In this document: positions 1 to 11,866 of the stretch, in pieces
How the letters are laid out: every line of letters starts with the position of its first letter
Numbering within the stretch: position 1 is the first letter of the stretch
The notes under the pieces: model-generated
What the model was told of the DNA's origin: nothing
Databases searched by the model: none
The model's input: the letters and a program-made list of their open reading frames with translations, nothing else
Assembly (NCBI GenBank): GCA_947646735.1
Contig: CANTFK010000989.1
Span: forward strand, 62,001-126,000
DNA: 64,000 nt
DNA from: Peronospora farinosa
Taxonomy: Eukaryota > Oomycota > Peronosporomycetes > Peronosporales > Peronosporaceae
Direction of reading: 5' to 3'
Translations under genes and position numbers: made by a program

Positions 1-1423
1 GCTTTGGTCGCAACTCTTTGATGATGGCGAGAGCGACTCGATAAACAGCTTTCCATCCATCCATTAGAAAGAGGTCCCAAAACCGTATAAGCACGTCGGT
101 GGTTAGCACACGAGCAAAAATTGTCACAAACCACTTCGCACACAAGAAGCAAATACGACAGTCTTGTCAACACCATTTTTAAGTAAAAAGTTGATGTTTG
201 ACGCTCAGCAATAGTACCTGAGTGACTAAGATACTGGAATGCATTCCGATATGCCGAAAGTGCGTCGACAAATCGTAAAAGTGAAGTCGGATAAGCTGCT
301 GAAAAAGGTAAATGCACCGCGACAGCCTGTACACGATATATATCAGCGACGATTTTACAGCGTTGCTCCAAGATAAATATAACAAACCCTGGCATTTTGT
401 CTTTCCACAAATCGGCCATGCCGTTGCGTCGAATCATTGCTACCGTTACCCAAAATGCAGCTTCTTGCACTGAAAGCCCACCAAGATCCAAGTCCGTAAC
501 CTCTTGTGCCTCTTTCATCACGAGTAGAAGTACAGCGACAACATAATTCATCCCCTTTATAACAATACCAAAAGTAATATACCAGAAATAGTAATTAGTT
601 ATACCCATTAGCATCAACTCAGCACATCCAAGGCACCTGGCAATATCCAATATCATCCGCATAAACAGCGATCGCCTTAAGTACATTTCCAAGCAGACGT
701 CTTCCATCATCTACCACATCAAAAAGTCATCAACATTTCCATCAATAATAAAAACTGTATTTTCCTCCTCATCTAGTTAGTCACCCACAACTCACAAACC
801 TTTTTCCGAAAAAAAGGGGTTAGTAGGAAAAGTGCGTTCAACATCTCGACCGATTTCTCCTTCAACCCCTGTCATCTCCAGCGTCGCTTGATCCTCCAAA
901 CTCTCAATACCAGCGACCTACCAGCCACTTTATCAGCTTTAACTCTTTAAAAACCTCCATACCATGATATGAAAACCCCTCTCTCCACCTTAAGAAACAG
1001 TTCTCGACTTCTCGTTTTGTCGATCAACAATTCTTGCATCATCGTCTTGACGTCTCCAGCCCGTAGCCAATACCTTTCATAAGTAATAACGCAGCATATA
1101 AATATCAACTCTAAGAAATCATTTCACTTAATTGCGGGATCAAATACCGGATGCGTAATGATATAGGATAACCATTTAGTAGAACAGCCAATCGTTGTAG
1201 TTTTAGACGCTTTATTAGCGACTGCAACGTCTTGTTAACGGCAGCGACGGCTTCGACGGTGTCTATCTGCAAGTTTTCGTATCATACTGACGTCAATATT
1301 CTTATAAAAAGATATCAATTGAAAGAGGAGATGATGAAGTATCACCTGAACCCACTTATGATCGATGAGAACTTGCAGAATCTTCACAAACTGCGCATCA
1401 AGTGTCGCACATAACGTGCTCAT
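1..1423 (-). CDS. TBC-domain Rab GTPase-activating protein (3' part outside window)
   Basis: Proposed exons on the minus strand are 1423-1346, 1230-1148, 1073-989, 917-800, 710-637, 554-388, 326-218 and 133 to the window edge. All junctions are in phase and have GT-AG ends. The joined product shows a nearly complete TBC domain. It has an N-terminal PISLRIRYWL segment, then IGRDVERTF with the catalytic arginine finger, then GYCQGMNYV with the glutamine finger, then AAFWVTVAMI and WDLFLMDGWKAVYRVAL. TBC proteins stimulate GTP hydrolysis by Rab GTPases on endomembranes, and both finger residues are present, so activity is plausible. The five downstream exons are well supported by domain match. 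The first three, including the start at 1423, rest on phase and weak similarity only. The gene is divergent from the acetyltransferase gene, with 130 bp between the two starts, so they may share a promoter. Which Rab it acts on cannot be told. Confidence 0.82.
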
Positions 1424-1553
1424 GTTTCTGGCGTGTCAAACAAGATGCAAAGATAAAGTCATGTGGACCACACACTTGATGCATCAAACGTTTGTTTAGT
1501 ATGAAAAAAACGACCTCCTGTGCGCCACATCACTTTTCTACTCGAGCAACATT

Positions 1554-2670
1554 ATGAAGGCAAATGCAGGCATTGTCATTGTAATTTATTTTATAATTCT
1601 CTTCTTGTATCGCTATGAATTGCTAATGCCTCTATGTATTTACAATTTATGTTGATATTTGTATGATTGACGCTATAGACTGGACAACGAGTGACGCTCG
1701 TGCCGTACGAGAAGGAACACGTGCCCAAGTATCATAATTGGATGAAAAACCCGTGGCTTCAAGGCAAGAAGAGAAATACTTACAATGGCTTATTGACTGG
1801 ACTATATTTGTCAACTATTGCACTCTGAACTATAAACAATACGTACTATTTTTTGTGTCCAGAGATGACGGCATCGGAGCCACTGTCGATCGAGGATGAG
1901 CTCGAGATGCAAAAGTCGTGGAGAGAAGACGACAAGAGTACGAGATACAGGAAAAATTGCTGTAAAAACTACTGAAAAGTTGGAGTTTTCTAGTAAAGAG
2001 GTCTCACTGTTGGTGTACTTTTTGGATGCTGTAGAATGCACTTTTATTGTGCTAGCAAATGCTGAGGGTGATGGCAGTCCGGAGGCTTCATATATCAACG
2101 AGAACGCTCTGGATCGTGAGTTGTCTGATACTGTGATATTAGAAGTGATTGTGGTGAACTTAGTAGAGAGTTGTGGCAGGTATGGCTGGAGACGTCAACT
2201 TGTTCTTTAATGACCATGACGATCCCCATGCGTGTGAGGTGGAAATCATGATTGCAGAAGAGAAATACCGTCGCAGTGGCTTTGCGGAAGAGGCAGTGAA
2301 GCTCATGATGGCTTACGGTATGGGTAACGCTATATGTGCTGTAAGGTGATTAAAGTATTGATTTTGATTGAGGTTTGCGGTCCTGCAGCTACGTCGAAAC
2401 TTAAAGTCAATCGGTTCTTCTGCAAGATTATCGAGACGAACAGCGCATCGCTTCAGCTCTTTGAGAAGTAAGTTGCATTTCTGTTTGCGTTACAATAATC
2501 GGCTGGTCATTTGGTTGTTATGTGTCATTTCAAAACAAAGGCTGGGGTATGTCAAGTACAATTATGTCCCTGCATTCAACCAGGTAGAAATGGAGTTGAT
2601 CACCAAGGACAAGCATGTCAAGCTTGTCGACAATGTTCTCAAAAGTGCTATCATTCATCTGCCATATTAG
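1554..2670 (+). CDS. NAT9: N-acetyltransferase 9-like protein (GNAT family)
   Basis: Seven exons: 1554-1580, 1679-1763, 1863-1937, 2035-2115, 2180-2317, 2389-2467 and 2541-2670. They join in phase to a 204-residue protein, close to animal NAT9 (about 207). Landmarks in order are the N-terminal GQRVTLVPYEKEHVPKYH segment, the TASEPLSIEDELEMQKSW segment typical of NAT9, the GDVNLF segment, and EVEIMIAEEKYRRSGFAEEA, which holds the acetyl-CoA-binding GNAT motif. NAT9 proteins are predicted protein acetyltransferases; the substrate here cannot be told. The second intron (1764-1862) begins with GC (AAG/GCAAGA) instead of GT. That choice restores an exact family match across the junction. The very short first exon (9 codons) is supported by phase and by family length. 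Confidence 0.9.
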
Positions 2671-3361
2671 ATTTAGCAGCAGATAACTTTCGAGTTCAAG
2701 CAAAAGAGATATCATGAACGAAATTGATATTCCTCTTTAGCTTCCATTTGTATCGTTTGTACTGAACAATGCATTGTGCTTTTTATATGCTCAGTCCACT
2801 ACTGCAAGACAGATCATCGCCGTTATGGGAATATACAAGATCGGTGGCCGAATCCAACATTTCAATGCAGCTCTGGAACTTACTCGCAAATGCACCAAGC
2901 TTGCAACACCGACATTATCAAAGCCCTCACGTCGACAAGTCGCCGTCTCCAATGTCAACGCTCAACGAGACGTTTGTGCAATAATGACACTGGGTCAGCA
3001 CCACCTCTACTGGCGACAGACATCAGACTAGTCAACTCTGGAAATTGGATTCTACCACGAGCCTATTCAGCTCATACCAAAAAAGGAGACATTGGCTTCT
3101 CAAGGTCTGTTTCCCTTGTTCGTGTATGACCTGATGACAGGTGCAGGTGCACGAGCTCCAATATACTCCCGCGTATGGTCAATTAGTTACTGCACAATCA
3201 ACTAACAAGACTCTTTCGATCTGCTAAGACAATGTTGATGAGGTTTGACATCTAAAACGATCAGAAGCTATAAAATTCATCGTCCATAGTTGTCAGCAAG
3301 TATAAATAGCACAACAAGGACTCGGCGTCATTTACGTCCATACACTGTATCAACAAGCTGC
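2671..3361. other. Intergenic region with a possible decayed coding remnant
   Basis: Between the acetyltransferase stop and the hydrolase stop (convergent genes) there are only overlapping short open frames at about 2770-3130, in all three plus-strand frames. One frame has several cysteines and a phrase resembling small secreted Cys-rich oomycete proteins. The resemblance is too weak to name a family. The rest is probably 3' UTR of both neighbours. Confidence 0.4.
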
Positions 3362-5125
3362 TTACAAAAGACATTCCAGCCACTTCAAGGGTTTTTTCGA
3401 ATCACCGAACAAGCCATCGCCATTCCGGAACGACGTATCCACGTGATTAAGCTCACTTATATAGCGCGAACTTTTGTATGTCGACTGGAAAGTGTCAAAC
3501 GGGAGACCACCTGCGCAACTTTCATATTCGACAATGCCGTCGTTTTCACGAGAGTGGTGTGGTAAAATCTCGCCTGCAAGAGCATAGAGTGCCAACCTCG
3601 TACTAACCAAGCCCGTAAAACTCCTGCTGCAAATGACACCCGTCACATGGGCTTTGTATGCAGCTTGCGCGGCAATGTATGAATCATCCAACTGCTTGCA
3701 CGAGTGATCCGAATGCTTGTAAAAGAGCGACTTCTGGCCAGCGTTTACTGGGCATTTGCCCAGCAAGTCAATGATTTTGCTAACAATGCCACGTCCACTG
3801 CTACACTTGTCCTGAATATAGTTCGCACCCATGCTGCCCGTCATAGGGGCGCTCGAAGCCACCCAAGATGTGGATGGGTCAAGGATAACCTTTTTGTTAG
3901 CAATGGCTCCGCTCAGGATGAGGTTAGCCATTGAGTGAGCGATAATAATCGTGTCCTTGACGGTTCTTTTACCTTTATCGCTCGTACTACTCACTTGTAA
4001 TATCATATCGACCAAGCTTTGCTGGAACCAGGTTGAATTCCAATGATGCTCCTTCGCATTCAGCGAAATGTACTGCCTGCGCGAGCAGCACGGTGTGTGC
4101 TCATCAAGTTCATCTCCAAAGTATTTATACTTGTCGTCATTGGTCAGACCATGGTCCTTGTGCGAAGTCAAACCAACAATGAACACACACGGTCGCTTGA
4201 TACCTTTGCAGCCACAAGCTTCATCTGAAACAAAGTCGAAAGCGTCATTGGTGATAAAGTCCCAAGCTTTGCCAAAGAGATCAAATTCGGCTTTCGCAGC
4301 GCGAAGAGAACGGTGGCTCCACTCAAAAAACGACCGAGTTAGCATTGACGTCAGTGATGGAGGGATATGATCACCAAACGGAACTTTTCCGCATGTTTTC
4401 AAGTTATCTGTCGACACGGGTAGAGGCACAATGATCGGTGCGGACTGCTCAGACTTGACACCAATGTTCAGGTCTTTGCCAAAAATCTGAAAGCCGTCGT
4501 CTTGAAGCCATGACCAGCTCGATTGACGCGAGCACAGGACAAAGTCCTCACCAGCAAACTGAAACACCATTACGGATCCATTTGGACACTTATCGTTCGA
4601 GACACGAGACTTGGTTGCAGTAGTAGCGGTCTCAATGGCATTCAGGACACTCCCAATAGGCGGAACGATGCCTGAAGGAAGACATCCTGTTTCCGTGTCC
4701 GATACTATTTCGTTATTCTGATACCGTGTGTAGTACGCCGTGCCATTCACGAGAGAATACACGTGCAAATGTCCATCCTTCTCAAACGACGCTATCCCGT
4801 TGTACTCCATACTTTTGTCATCAGCTGAACGTTTTGGTGCAGGAATCGCAACAACGTCAAATGTTGAGGCACCATGGACATACATGGCCTTGCGTTTAAG
4901 TTCAAAAGTGAATCGAAGTGCTGGCTGTTCTTGCAAGTTGCGAAGAATACGGTGCTTGGCAATGTGGGCGTGAAAGTGGTGGGTGTAGTTGGTACATTGA
5001 GTTACCACGAAAAAAGCGCTAACCATGACAACTACGACAAGTCTCCACACAACTCCAAATCGACCACCGCAACGAGGTTCCTCATTGTGACGCAACAGCT
5101 TGACTTCACCGGCTTCGAGGTTCAT
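3362..5125 (-). CDS. Membrane-anchored alpha/beta-hydrolase (lipase-like), oomycete type
   Basis: Single-exon ORF of 587 residues. A strongly hydrophobic stretch at residues about 23-44 after a basic N-terminus suggests a type II signal anchor, with the rest in the secretory lumen or outside the cell. The body is Cys-rich with N-glycosylation sequons. The segment TIIIAHSMANL (Ser near residue 397) fits the nucleophile elbow of lipase-like alpha/beta hydrolases, with Ala for the first Gly. NDGIVEYESC and SELNHVDTSF further on could supply the acid and the histidine. I do not recognise a named family and the substrate is unknown. The start at 5125 is the first ATG and precedes the hydrophobic segment directly. 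The gene is intact and convergent with the acetyltransferase. Confidence 0.78.
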   Translation of the reverse strand: MNLEAGEVKLLRHNEEPRCGGRFGVVWRLVVVVMVSAFFVVTQCTNYTHHFHAHIAKHRILRNLQEQPALRFTFELKRKAMYVHGASTFDVVAIPAPKRSADDKSMEYNGIASFEKDGHLHVYSLVNGTAYYTRYQNNEIVSDTETGCLPSGIVPPIGSVLNAIETATTATKSRVSNDKCPNGSVMVFQFAGEDFVLCSRQSSWSWLQDDGFQIFGKDLNIGVKSEQSAPIIVPLPVSTDNLKTCGKVPFGDHIPPSLTSMLTRSFFEWSHRSLRAAKAEFDLFGKAWDFITNDAFDFVSDEACGCKGIKRPCVFIVGLTSHKDHGLTNDDKYKYFGDELDEHTPCCSRRQYISLNAKEHHWNSTWFQQSLVDMILQVSSTSDKGKRTVKDTIIIAHSMANLILSGAIANKKVILDPSTSWVASSAPMTGSMGANYIQDKCSSGRGIVSKIIDLLGKCPVNAGQKSLFYKHSDHSCKQLDDSYIAAQAAYKAHVTGVICSRSFTGLVSTRLALYALAGEILPHHSRENDGIVEYESCAGGLPFDTFQSTYKSSRYISELNHVDTSFRNGDGLFGDSKKPLKWLECLL

Positions 5126-8100
5126 TTTGACGAGTTTTGTTATTGCAAAACAAAAAGTGTTTGCTACGTATACAAAGCACCACGACGGAGTGACTAAAGG
5201 GGATCAATCACACATGTATTTGCAATAGACCGAGCCAACTGACTCTTGGTAACAAGCATCTGGAACAGCAGAGAGCGATTCGGGGAAGGTATGGCTGGGA
5301 TGTGCATGGCGTGCGTGATGTTGTTAGCGGTAAACAACAATATGAAACGTAAGTAATATCGTGTGTCGGATCAAGTGACCATTACAACGACACAGCAAAG
5401 GGCTAACGTTTTTGTTGTTCGACGATTGCAATCCTTTTTGCACCAAGTAATCGCATCACAACTTTTTCGATCTCTCCCTCGTGCACGTTACTAACCGATC
5501 ATGGGCTCAGTGTCTGAGCTTGGCACCATGTCATTGTCGTTTCGACGTATAACGCTAACTGATGTGATTGTATCTACTTCTCCGTGACATTCCCGCAGCA
5601 TCATGTACTAATGATGTCTATATCTCGAGCCATTTTATCGGCTCCTTCTTCTTGTTGGTAGTGAGGCTGTTTCCGTACAATATCGTATACCAGCATGTTA
5701 TCGGTTGGAGAATGAGCAAAGATTATCGTGTTCACGATGACTTGTTTCTACTTGAGTCGCTTGTAGGCTAGTCGGAAAGCAGTCCGACCAATCTGTTGAC
5801 AATTAGTGGGTTTTGCTCAACAGGCTGCGGCACCTCTCGCTGCAAGATCTTTAGATTGATTAATTCATTCTCGTTTTGCGGAGCTTTGTCCCCTGGTCAC
5901 GGCTCACCTCTCTGTTTTCTGCGGAACAGCCTGGCCCTGTGGGTCGTGTTGCCGCTCTGAAGACGTCCATAAAGTGTAAGGATAGTTGCCAGTCGACTTT
6001 GGAAAGTCGATCGTCCGTGCCCACTTAGGATTTTGAATGGTCCAATGAAGCAGTGCTTCAGCTGACCGTGATAATGGGTACGTTCCTAGTACGAGCTCAC
6101 TAACTGCCCCACGTAGATCAAGCACTTCTTTTTTCGTACCTTAAGCCAAAGCCATAGCATCACTATTCGGCTGACAATATTTGGCCTCTTGCCGACTTTC
6201 GTCGACGTCTGTCTTCGCAAGACACTACTAACTACATCGATGTAAGAAACGCAGCGGGTGCCCGGAGTAAGCGCGCGGCAACTCTCCTGATCACGGTACG
6301 ACTAAGGTTGCATAATAAGCGCTTATACGCGAGTAAGTCGCACTCGCAATCGCCTCTACATCACTGAGTTCTCGTCGGGATCGACTCGAAAGAATTTAGG
6401 CGGTGGTTTCATCGTTAAGCAGCTAGACGACCAACGTACATGATCCAGTCTATGCGTTGAATACCCTTAATTCCTGTAGCGAGACAAATCACATCTGCTC
6501 ATTGTGGAAATTTGCTTAAAGCCATTGCGACGAAAAACTGCTCGAAACGCACGAGCTAATTCTCAGTCGTCGCTTGGGACGAAACCGGCAACGATCATCC
6601 CGTGCTTACTGTCTATCTTCCATGCCGACACTTGGCGCTCGGACACCCTACGATGTGATTCCAGCACGGAAATCGTAGTGGGTATGCGATACGCTGTGTT
6701 TTGGAAACGCCTACTACGTCGACAAGAATGCCATATATGTCTAGCTCACAACAAGACATTATGGTGCTCAGTTTGATTGAGATCCTAACCACCCTCTGTG
6801 TTGCGTGACAGCTCTTTCTAATCTTGCAATAGCGATGATCTCAGATCAAGCTAGTAAGTACTAGTCTCGGAAGCATTACTCAGGTGCGAGATTGGTATAC
6901 GTAGCCTAGTTATGGTGCATTCTGACGGCGAGGTACTTGGAGGCTCTATTTGCTTGAATGTTTACATCAGCGTTCGTGACACAACCGAAGCGGTGACCGA
7001 GCTAGCAAACGTCGTCATTGTTGGACCACGCTCATGTAAATTGCCCGTATGATGCTGCACGTTTTTGCGGAAGCGCTTTGATCAAACGTCAGCTGCGCTC
7101 TCAAAATCGTCGAGGGCTATGATGGTTATGTCGCTGAAAATCTTAGCACAGCGACAGAACACGTACTCGACCTAAGGCCACTGCTGCCTTCTACTTTCAA
7201 CTTCAAGTTGTGTTTCTGCAAAATGCTCATTTCAGAGCGTCCTATGCGTTATTCAATCGATGCATCTTGAATCTTTTCGGACGCGGAGACCTGGATCAGA
7301 TATCTCAAAACCTAGAAACCAATCATGTCGAAGCGACATTCTCGATCGCCATGGATACTGCTGGAAGAGGTAGGTCGGCTGTCTTTCTGCTTACAGTACC
7401 TGATAACGTATGACGTATGACCGCTGAACATTCCCGAACCATGCTTGATTTCGCTCGATCCGATAGTACGCGAACACATCACCAAGCTACATGAGTAAAC
7501 CTCCGCTTAGAGCTGCGCGCAATCGCAATCTCGTTGCAATTGCCCTTCCATTTTGTGTACGAGATGTCCTGTTAGCGGAACTCGCAATACGTTACGTTCG
7601 CCGGAATACACCATCTCTACCGATCTAAGCTGACCTTGTCACTTGGCCATTGAAACAAGCAACATTGGCCTCTGCGTGCTCTATGTATATTCATATCCGA
7701 GCTTATTTCGCCAAGTAGGACCCCAACCGGCAGTCGCATCAGTATTGTGAAAGGAAAAGGCTGCTGCTGGTTTTACGTATCTGGTCGATGGTGAAAGCTA
7801 TTTGCTTGGCGAGGTACATTGTGTGCTGGCTGTTGATCGTGCATTCTGATCATACCCCAGCCGACCCTAAGGAGCAGATGACTTCAGCTATCTCTGAATG
7901 AAACATGTGTCGTGGACCATTGAGAAAGTCAGCATCATAGAGCTGCACATACTGGATAAAGCGCTTGTCTGTAGTGTATGCAATGCCGTGTGAATGGATC
8001 ATGTTGATCAACTGTTAGTCGCTTAGCGTTCGGAATTCATGGATACCCTGGTCACCTTTTTACAGTGTGACAAAACGTCCGTTTCCATGAAACGGAATTC

Positions 8101-9384
8101 CGTCAAGATAATATACTACAGGCATTACTTTGAACAGCTCTTCTCACCCGCGCGTCTGATCCTTGGATACGAAGCTGAAGGTTGAGTAACGCTGTCGAAA
8201 TTGCCGAGTCAATTACCCACACACACACGCCCAGCTGCGATTCGGAGCATTGTTTTTATGTCTGTCGTACGTTGGATTTGTTTGAATCTTCAACTGTCGA
8301 ACTCTTATTCTACCCGTTGCTGCTTGGCGTTCGATTACTATAGCGGCTCTTTGTTCGAGTTATGGGCAACCCAAACAGATCACAAGGAGTGTCGTGAACC
8401 TTATGCTCAAAGAGTGTGGGATCGTCCATAATGTGAGACTTCAACATGTTGGACATAATTCATGTGTCGACACGGTATCCCGCTAAGCGTGACTCGAAAA
8501 CAGATTGCGACAGTGTGGTACAACTCGATTTCGAATGAGGATTCTTGCAACATCATACGGAGAAACACTTATCTGATGTCTCTCTACTGTCACCGTGGCG
8601 CAAATTATCACGTCTGACTCCGCAGAGGTGACATGGCAAATCGCTTTCACATTGATTATTCACTTAGCCAAGCAAAAAACGCTTGTCAATGGAACAGTAT
8701 CTTTCTCAAAGACGAAGCAACTGACTTCAAATCGTAACGTGCCTCCATTGCCGACCTTTTGGCATCCGTTGAACTCGCCGGTTGTATACTGTAACCACCC
8801 CTTCGTTTTTTAGGGTGACCTCGCTGCAAACGCCACACTGAAACGGCCGTGAGAAATCAGCACGTCAAAGCACGCCATCATTGCTAGTGGTACCCTCAAA
8901 ATCGACAGGCGCGGCGTAAGAAATCGTTACCAGATGATGCTTCCGGATTGCTGCTCTTTCAAGTACCGTTCACCACACTAGATACTGCAAAAGCTTTGTG
9001 CAATCCCCCCCCCCTCTTTCCTCCTTGGTGCATTAATTCTAGTTTCGTAGATCCATTCATGGCATGCACGGATTTGCAAACATGAATGATGACTGTCGAC
9101 TTGCAGTTCGACGATGAAGTTCGAGCTGCGGCTATCGTCACTTAGTCTCCATTCTCGCTTGCGGTCGCAGCAGATGAGCCGGCGGCCACGCCAGGCGGGC
9201 GTCCAGCAGCTCTTCCATATTTTGTCCTTGGTCGTGCCCAAACGGTATTTCATTCTCCCTCTTGCAGGATATCGTTCACGTCGTGTCAAAAGTCGCGACG
9301 CAGCGTGCTTGAGTTTTTCCATTCTCGCTTCAGCACCGTCGAGACCGCACGCCACTTTACAACCAAGATCGGCCCGACGACAAA
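5126..9384. other. Gene-poor 4.2-kb stretch
   Basis: No ORF longer than about 90 codons lies here up to about 8950, and none carries a domain I recognise. Short open pieces at 5904-6125, 6504-6776, 7210-7413 and 8201-8431 are scattered over frames and strands, as expected of unconstrained or long-decayed repeat DNA. The last 400 bp lie upstream of the Cys/His-repeat gene and probably hold its promoter and 5' UTR. A 210-codon minus-strand frame at 8978-9610 overlaps that gene's start and reads as low-complexity Arg/Ser sequence, so it is not called. Confidence 0.6.
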
Positions 9385-10920
9385 ATGGGTCTTGCAGACT
9401 ACATGAGTGAGAACGTGAGCAACAATGCCCAGAACTGGCATCAATGGGAGCCCGATCATGAGCCACCCACGGACGGTAAACCCGACGACGTGGACGTGAG
9501 TTGCGCCACCGACGACGATTCACGGACGCCGCAGGCTCTGCCGACACTCGACGGTCTTCGGCAACGTTCGCCTTCGTCTTCATCAAATGTACCCGCGGTG
9601 CTGGCACCACTCAATCACCACAATCAACTGACGCGGTTCATGGCCAAGCAAACACTCGGCTACATTCCCAAACTCAGTGTACGTAGCCCTGAGCGTAGCC
9701 CCGAGCGCACGACGTCACCACCCAGTGCCGTCTACGGTGGTATGCTAAGAGAAGGAGGTGTCTTCAATTTAGACAATTCACATGGTAATGGCGGTACCTC
9801 GCCATCCTTTCGTTTACCAAGTCTTACACCTCCATTATCTCCACAAAAGTGGGCAAGTACGTCGCCGCATTCCAACAAGGAGGACACCCGGACGACTGAA
9901 GAAACACGGCCAAGTCTACCAGCTTTTGGACAAAGCAGTAGCGTCCTTCAACGGTCCGGCAGCTTCTCCGAGATCTGTCCGTCACCCATCCCGCCACTCA
10001 AGCGGCAGTACACACAGGAAACGAGTATCATGTCTATCGCTGATCTGTGTCAACCCTTCCGCTATATGCGCTCGTCATCATGTCCCTCCGATACAAACCC
10101 GGGCGTAGCAGCAGGACCTAACTCCACTAGGCCATTGGAGAAGGTGGTCTTACCTGCCGCTGAGCATAGCTGGAAACTGACCATTGACCCACAGACCTAC
10201 GTGCGGACACAATCCGGTAGCAATGACGTCGTCACACTGCGTGGAAGTCTACCCCATCGTGAAACCTCGTCACGAGATGACGGCTTCCAGCGCCATCGGT
10301 TGGAGCGCAGCACTTCTATGGATGCACCCACGCTGGTGCGCCATCTCAAGCGGACGGCTGCCGAGTCTATTGACCTGACGCAGTGGCTGGACCGACCGGT
10401 TCGGAGCTCTTTAAGCTCACTAGCCGATCCGGTCGACTCGATGAACCAACTCGAGCAAGCCGGTCGCTCTATGCGCATCTCGGACTCCCCTCGGTCCGAC
10501 ACTGTGGAGGCGAACGAGGCCAAGCGCGAGAAAAAGCTCTGTGCTTTTCCTCAGTGTGCTAGCAACGCTGTGACCCGAGGACTGTGCATTAGCCACGGTG
10601 GAGGCCGTCGATGTCAACGAAAGGGGTGCACGCGTGGTGCACAGAGCAAGGGGCTGTGTGTGGCTCACGGTGGCGGCCGCATCTGCCGTGCCACGGGGTG
10701 CTCCAATATCCAGCGCAGCATGGGACTTTGTATCCGCCACGGCGGAGGCAGACGCTGTAGCGTCAAGGGCTGTCAGAAGGGTGTGGTGCGACAAGATCTG
10801 TGCACTGCTCATGGCGGTAAGCGCAAGTGTCGTGTAGCTGACTGCACCAAGCACGTGAAGAAGAAAGGTCTGTGCCGATCGCATGCTAACTCACTCTATG
10901 GTACGTCGGGCTCGAGTTGA
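9385..10920 (+). CDS. WRKY19-like Cys/His-repeat zinc-finger protein
   Basis: Single-exon ORF of 511 residues. Residues 1 to about 385 are disordered, rich in Ser/Pro/Thr, with SP and TP sites and no clear domain. Residues about 390-505 hold five tandem repeats of a zinc-binding unit of about 25 residues, of the form C-x4-C-x9-CxxHGGGRR. Examples of the unit ends are GLCISHGGGRRC, GLCVAHGGGRIC and GLCIRHGGGRRC. This unit is common in oomycete proteins annotated as WRKY19-like zinc-finger proteins. By analogy it is nuclear and binds DNA or protein, but that is inference. The start at 9385 is the first ATG of the frame. A serine-rich 154-codon frame on the other strand (10420-10884) is a shadow of the repeats. 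Confidence 0.85.
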   Translation: MGLADYMSENVSNNAQNWHQWEPDHEPPTDGKPDDVDVSCATDDDSRTPQALPTLDGLRQRSPSSSSNVPAVLAPLNHHNQLTRFMAKQTLGYIPKLSVRSPERSPERTTSPPSAVYGGMLREGGVFNLDNSHGNGGTSPSFRLPSLTPPLSPQKWASTSPHSNKEDTRTTEETRPSLPAFGQSSSVLQRSGSFSEICPSPIPPLKRQYTQETSIMSIADLCQPFRYMRSSSCPSDTNPGVAAGPNSTRPLEKVVLPAAEHSWKLTIDPQTYVRTQSGSNDVVTLRGSLPHRETSSRDDGFQRHRLERSTSMDAPTLVRHLKRTAAESIDLTQWLDRPVRSSLSSLADPVDSMNQLEQAGRSMRISDSPRSDTVEANEAKREKKLCAFPQCASNAVTRGLCISHGGGRRCQRKGCTRGAQSKGLCVAHGGGRICRATGCSNIQRSMGLCIRHGGGRRCSVKGCQKGVVRQDLCTAHGGKRKCRVADCTKHVKKKGLCRSHANSLYGTSGSS

Positions 10921-11866
10921 GAACGAGGAAGGTTAGAGAGAAGAGGTATCAAGCAGACTCCACGCAGTGGTTCAAGTTTCTAGCAGAGCCCTCCTGTTGA
11001 CATTAAACCCAAGTGTACATATAGGCGATCAACAAAAGTGTGTTTAAACAGCCATGCGTACGAGCCTTCTCTTCTTGAGCGTATCATACTCGACCACGCT
11101 GCTGTTTTTTCAATCTAGCGCCAAACTTTTCCATGATCAACAGAGCTGCACCGCCAGGCAACAAAGAACTACAGGAAAACAATCATTGTCAAGCCGCCCA
11201 ACACAAGATTGAGCATGTATGGACGACCCCCATCGTTTTATCCGATCCGATGATCCATGTCGTGCGAGTTTCGAGTCCAGTCAGAAGAGGCTTATGCGTA
11301 CATGTGCTTTGGTGATTCTGGAAAGTAGAGTCGATACCTCTTTTTCTTCAAGCGGTTTCCAACAGCATCTTGACTAGCCTTACTTGTCTTGCGTGGTCAT
11401 CTACCTCGTACAAACAACCGTTGTCATGAAAATTCTAAGAAGACTTTCCATCTCATTGCAGCGGGAGGAAAATGCCGCCAGGATCCAAGACCAACCCTAT
11501 CTTATCGATGCGTAAGTGGAACCATCAGACATCGTCCAATGGACAACGACATCGTAGCAGTGTCTATGGTGGTGATTGAAGAAGATCTTGCTACTCGTTG
11601 TACTGTTTGCTTGGATACATCAGCCAACGTCAGACGTTTCGACAGACATTTGACGTGATAGTGGACTTAGCTGGATTTGCCCGATATGGAACCATTGACC
11701 GTTAGTATGTTAGTTGACGTAGGAAAGCACAGTCGGTAGCTTAATGAATCCATGAGTTTGTACAATGCATTATTGCGGGATGAGCGTGTAGGTGGCCAGT
11801 AGATCGCTTCGTTACTGAACCTTCGATCGGCAGCACGAAAGTTCACTGATCCATTTGCACTTATTG
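10921..11866. other. Intergenic region
   Basis: These 946 bp separate the 3' ends of the Cys/His-repeat gene and the MAP kinase gene (convergent). Only short open frames of at most 89 codons are present (for example 11389-11658) and none has a recognisable domain. Nothing else seen. Confidence 0.5.

Noticed and set aside
2770..3130. Elicitin-like small secreted protein
   Set aside because: A few Cys residues and an 'ACN..I' phrase fit loosely, but spacing and frame are wrong and there is no signal peptide.
5126..8950. Decayed retrotransposon in the gene-poor stretch
   Set aside because: I looked for RT, integrase and RNase H motifs on both strands and found none clear enough to support the call.
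8978..9610. 210-codon minus-strand ORF and 98-codon plus-strand ORF (9114-9410) near the Cys/His-repeat gene start
   Set aside because: Both overlap the 5' region of a well-supported gene, are low complexity, and show no domain.
10420..10884. 154-codon minus-strand ORF with a hydrophobic start
   Set aside because: Ala/Ser/Thr-rich shadow of the Cys/His repeats on the plus strand; no independent support.
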